A stretch of DNA of 64,000 bases from the NCBI GenBank assembly GCA_036850595.1, contig CM072158.1, positions 15,453,422-15,517,421 on the forward strand, in the 5' to 3' direction. Under the pieces are notes generated by a model that was not told the DNA's origin, ran no database searches, and saw nothing but the letters and a program-made list of their open reading frames with translations. Source of the stretch: Rhyacichthys aspro. Its lineage: Eukaryota > Chordata > Actinopteri > Gobiiformes > Rhyacichthyidae. Within the stretch, counting starts at the first letter, position 1. Every line of letters starts with the position of its first letter. Positions 62,201-64,000 of the stretch are shown here, piece by piece. Position numbers and translations under genes: made by a program.

Positions 62201-64000
62201 TAATAGATTTCACTCGAGGGAGAATGTAAAAGAAAAAACTAGAGCAGCATCGAGTCCTGTGTCAGTGCTCACCTGGACTGGGAGGCTGGATCTTGGGCTG
62301 GCTCTTTTTGTTATCCGTGTTAAAGAAGTCCGGGGGCGGGTCTTCACCACGCTCGATCTTGCACTCGAAGGCGTACAAACACTGGATGTACTGTTTCTTG
62401 AGCGAGCTGGCGGCACTGCTCGACGTGCCCACGTTCAGGTTGGTGGCCAGTTCCCTCCACTTCTTGTTCTTGTTGACCTGGTGGGCGAAAAGGCCAGGAT
62501 GGGGAGGCTCAGACAAGTTCCACATCATATCCACAGGTATGACCAGGCAGTGCTCAGAACGAGATTGTGACGACGTGATCTCGGAAATATCTTGGAGTAT
62601 TGTGGTTACACCTTTAAGTCCCAGTTACATCAACAAAGTTTAAATCACTGTTCAAGAAAGATTTTGATTGCACCAAAACTTTAGATTTCCCAATTAATAG
62701 AGATAAATTTAAACCTGTTGCACCAAAATTCTCAACCACAAACTGTGACCTACTTCAGACTGACTCTAGAGGATCTTTCACTTTTAAATGGCTGTTTTCA
62801 CAAAACCGAGCTTAAAATGATGCCATGCAACCCCACTTTGACGTTTTACTAAAATTAGCATTGACCTAAACTAAAATGAATCCCTCTTGTTGCAATTGGG
62901 CCAAAATATTCAATTCCTAATTTGTTTTAATTGGAATAAACAACTGTTTCTTTCATCATAATGCTAAAATAGCGGCAGTAATTCTAAATTAGGACAGGGC
63001 TTTAAACTAACATTTCCACAAGATTGATTGCAGTTTCACTTTCACTTGGCCACAAAAACCAAAGATTTTAACTGTAACACACCCAGTTTTTTCCTAAATT
63101 CACCCATTCATTACAAAAACAGTCATCCCTGTAAAGTGGCACTTGCTTTGCTTTCTTGTTTTTTATAAAGAGTACTATTATTTGCTTATGCAAAACCTAA
63201 ATTACTACCGTGCAATCTGATTTAGGCTTTCTGGTCAGTGCATAATACAGCAACGTGAATGTTGTATGGTAGTAGTGATAGTCATACAGTGAATACTAGT
63301 AACCAGTATCCATGCAAAGGCTAGATATGAAGATGCTGATTTTCAAATAGAATTGCTCTGGACTTCTTCTTTACCTGTGTGAGGCCGCCAATCTCTTTGA
63401 CAGACACGTAGAGTCTGAAGAGGTCGAGAGGTTTGCGTCCCACGGCGGGTAGGTTATTCATGCCCATAGCCTTCTCCTCAGCAAAAGCAAGGTATCGGTC
63501 CACCCACATCTTCCTCTCTGGCTCAGGGCCAAGTTCATACAGACGGGTGATCTTCTCGTTGGTGATGGTGGAAGAGCTTGACTTCTGTGACAAAATGACA
63601 GTGTATTATGTACATTTATCATAAAAATAAAGTGCTAAAAAACTCTTGGATGTTGAAGTTTTACCTTTTTGGATTCGGTCTTCGGAGTCCCGTCTACTTT
63701 GTTGTTCATCTTCTGGGCAGGGTTAATTTTCTCCATGCCAAACTCTGAGCTGGGAGGCATTCCTAAGTGATTAGGGTAATAAAACAGGAGTTTATAAATT
63801 AGACATTACAAGGCAATAAAGCCATTTTACGAAACCAGACGAGTTTGCAGTATGGCGTATACCTACCAGGGGTGTTGTTAGCCATGTTGCCTCCTATTGG
63901 GTACGGCCCTGGCCCTCCCTGGTTCATCATACTGTGCATGCTGTTCATCCCAGGGCCATATGCAGAGCCTGCTCCCATCATGCCCTGGGACATGTTGGGG
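53295..64000 (-). CDS. arid1a: arid1a (BAF250A), C-terminal 1,381 residues: SWI/SNF (BAF) subunit with ARID DNA-binding domain
   Basis: ARID1A is the large DNA-binding core subunit of the canonical BAF chromatin-remodelling complex in the nucleus. Twelve exons, minus strand, all GT/AG and phase-consistent: 64000-63867 (partial), 63762-63665, 63584-63375, 62477-62273, 58036-57904, 57656-57484, 57396-57267, 57140-57021, 56874-56778, 56442-55623, 55413-55283, 55190-53295. The ARID domain spans the third and fourth (KITRLYELGPEPERKMWVDR, RKPLDLFRLYVSVKEIGGLT, NKNKKWRELATNLNVGTSSS). Then Pro/Gln/Gly/Met-rich linkers, NYKRPVDGGYGPPAKRHEGE, and the BAF250_C region (LPGFLELIVEYFRRCLIEIF, SKDETPLCTLSDWQDSL, LSIQDNNVDLILATPPF, ending VICDVLFLIGQS). 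The last exon carries a long acidic insert after LLDPFAADEDSDDE relative to human ARID1A. ARID1B is disfavoured by the linker sequence. Teleosts have aa/ab copies; which one this is cannot be told. The N-terminal part lies right of the window. Confidence 0.97.
58774..58807. repeat. (CA)n microsatellite
   Basis: CA/ACAC run with one ACAG interruption, followed by C/T-rich and then GGGA-rich low-complexity sequence. Confidence 0.9.
59161..59298 (+). repeat. Dispersed repeat family D, copy 2
   Basis: Same-orientation relative of 42921-43076 (see that entry); inside the long arid1a intron. Confidence 0.55.
59736..60045. mobile_element. 310-bp TIR element (MITE-like), family C
   Basis: The left end TTTAAAGCAACTATATGTAA and the right end (…GTTACACAGTGTTGCTTTAAA) are inverted over about 25 bp with three mismatches. 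The termini lie at TTAA, which could be a TTAA target duplication as in piggyBac-like elements, or simply part of the repeat. There is no coding frame. Confidence 0.75.
60797..61417. mobile_element. About 620-bp imperfect TIR element, related to family B
   Basis: AGTTTAAAGG at 60797 and CCTTTAAACT ending at 61417 are inverted, with further imperfect pairing inward (ATTGTC/GACTAT). An inner pair AGATACTTAG (60897-60906) and CTAAGTATCT (61373-61382) is exact. The right side shares ACTGTAAGGAA and AAGTATCTC with the element at 19980-20253. Confidence 0.6.

Larger units (their letters stand above)
58037..62272 (-). other. 4.2-kb arid1a intron after the ARID exons
   Basis: The longest intron of the gene in this window, between the PPSPG-encoding exon and the GSGSLQGPQ exon. 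It contains a CA microsatellite, one family D repeat, two TIR elements and a GC-rich block at 60290-60670 with an AP-1-type TGAGTCA. The minus-strand frames at 58150-58544 and 60308-60670 are open but do not fit arid1a and are not called. Confidence 0.75.

Noticed and set aside
1..64000. tRNA, rRNA, CRISPR arrays, retroviral or LINE coding remnants
   Set aside because: Looked for and not seen; no repeated spacer arrays, reverse-transcriptase motifs or cloverleaf-like genes were recognised by eye.

Overview
The window reads as nuclear DNA of a ray-finned fish, probably a spiny-rayed (percomorph) teleost. Genes are split by GT/AG introns, spacers are AT-rich with TA, GAA and CA microsatellites, and there are short terminal-inverted-repeat (MITE-like) elements. 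There are no operons and no prokaryotic signals. All assignments come from reading translated exons against remembered vertebrate families; no search was run.

Layout, left to right. (1) 360-7690, minus: the 5' part of trappc9 (TRAPP II subunit); the rest of the gene lies left of the window. (2) 9926-11670, minus: complete three-exon sh3bgrl3. (3) 15193-16251, minus: single-coding-exon membrane progestin receptor of the paqr7 (mPR alpha) type. (4) 22155-22552, minus: two overlapping open frames that look like one frame-broken or mis-spliced unrecognised gene. (5) 23231-25797, plus: complete six-exon tmem222. (6) 29640-31452, plus: complete two-exon trophoblast glycoprotein (tpbg/5T4-like) LRR membrane protein. 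(7) 33.8-46.5 kb: gene-poor stretch with mobile-element remnants and blocks that look like conserved regulatory DNA. (8) 46539-49234, plus: a three-exon gene predicted to encode a secreted, low-complexity Ser/Gln/Asn/Pro-rich protein that I do not recognise; this is the best candidate for something undescribed. (9) 53295-64000, minus: the 3' twelve coding exons of arid1a (BAF250A), from just before the ARID domain to the stop codon, with a long 3' UTR.

The genes are not one pathway: trafficking, a redox-fold protein, steroid reception, a membrane protein, an LRR adhesion/signalling protein and chromatin remodelling. Gene order is informative. SH3BGRL3, PAQR7, TMEM222 and ARID1A all lie in human 1p36.11, so this is a rearranged piece of that block, here joined to trappc9 (human 8q24) and tpbg (human 6q14).

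Mobile DNA: one hAT-type MITE with a near-perfect 8-bp target duplication, three other TIR elements, two further dispersed repeat pairs, and a striking near-perfect hairpin upstream of trappc9. No rRNA, tRNA or CRISPR was seen.
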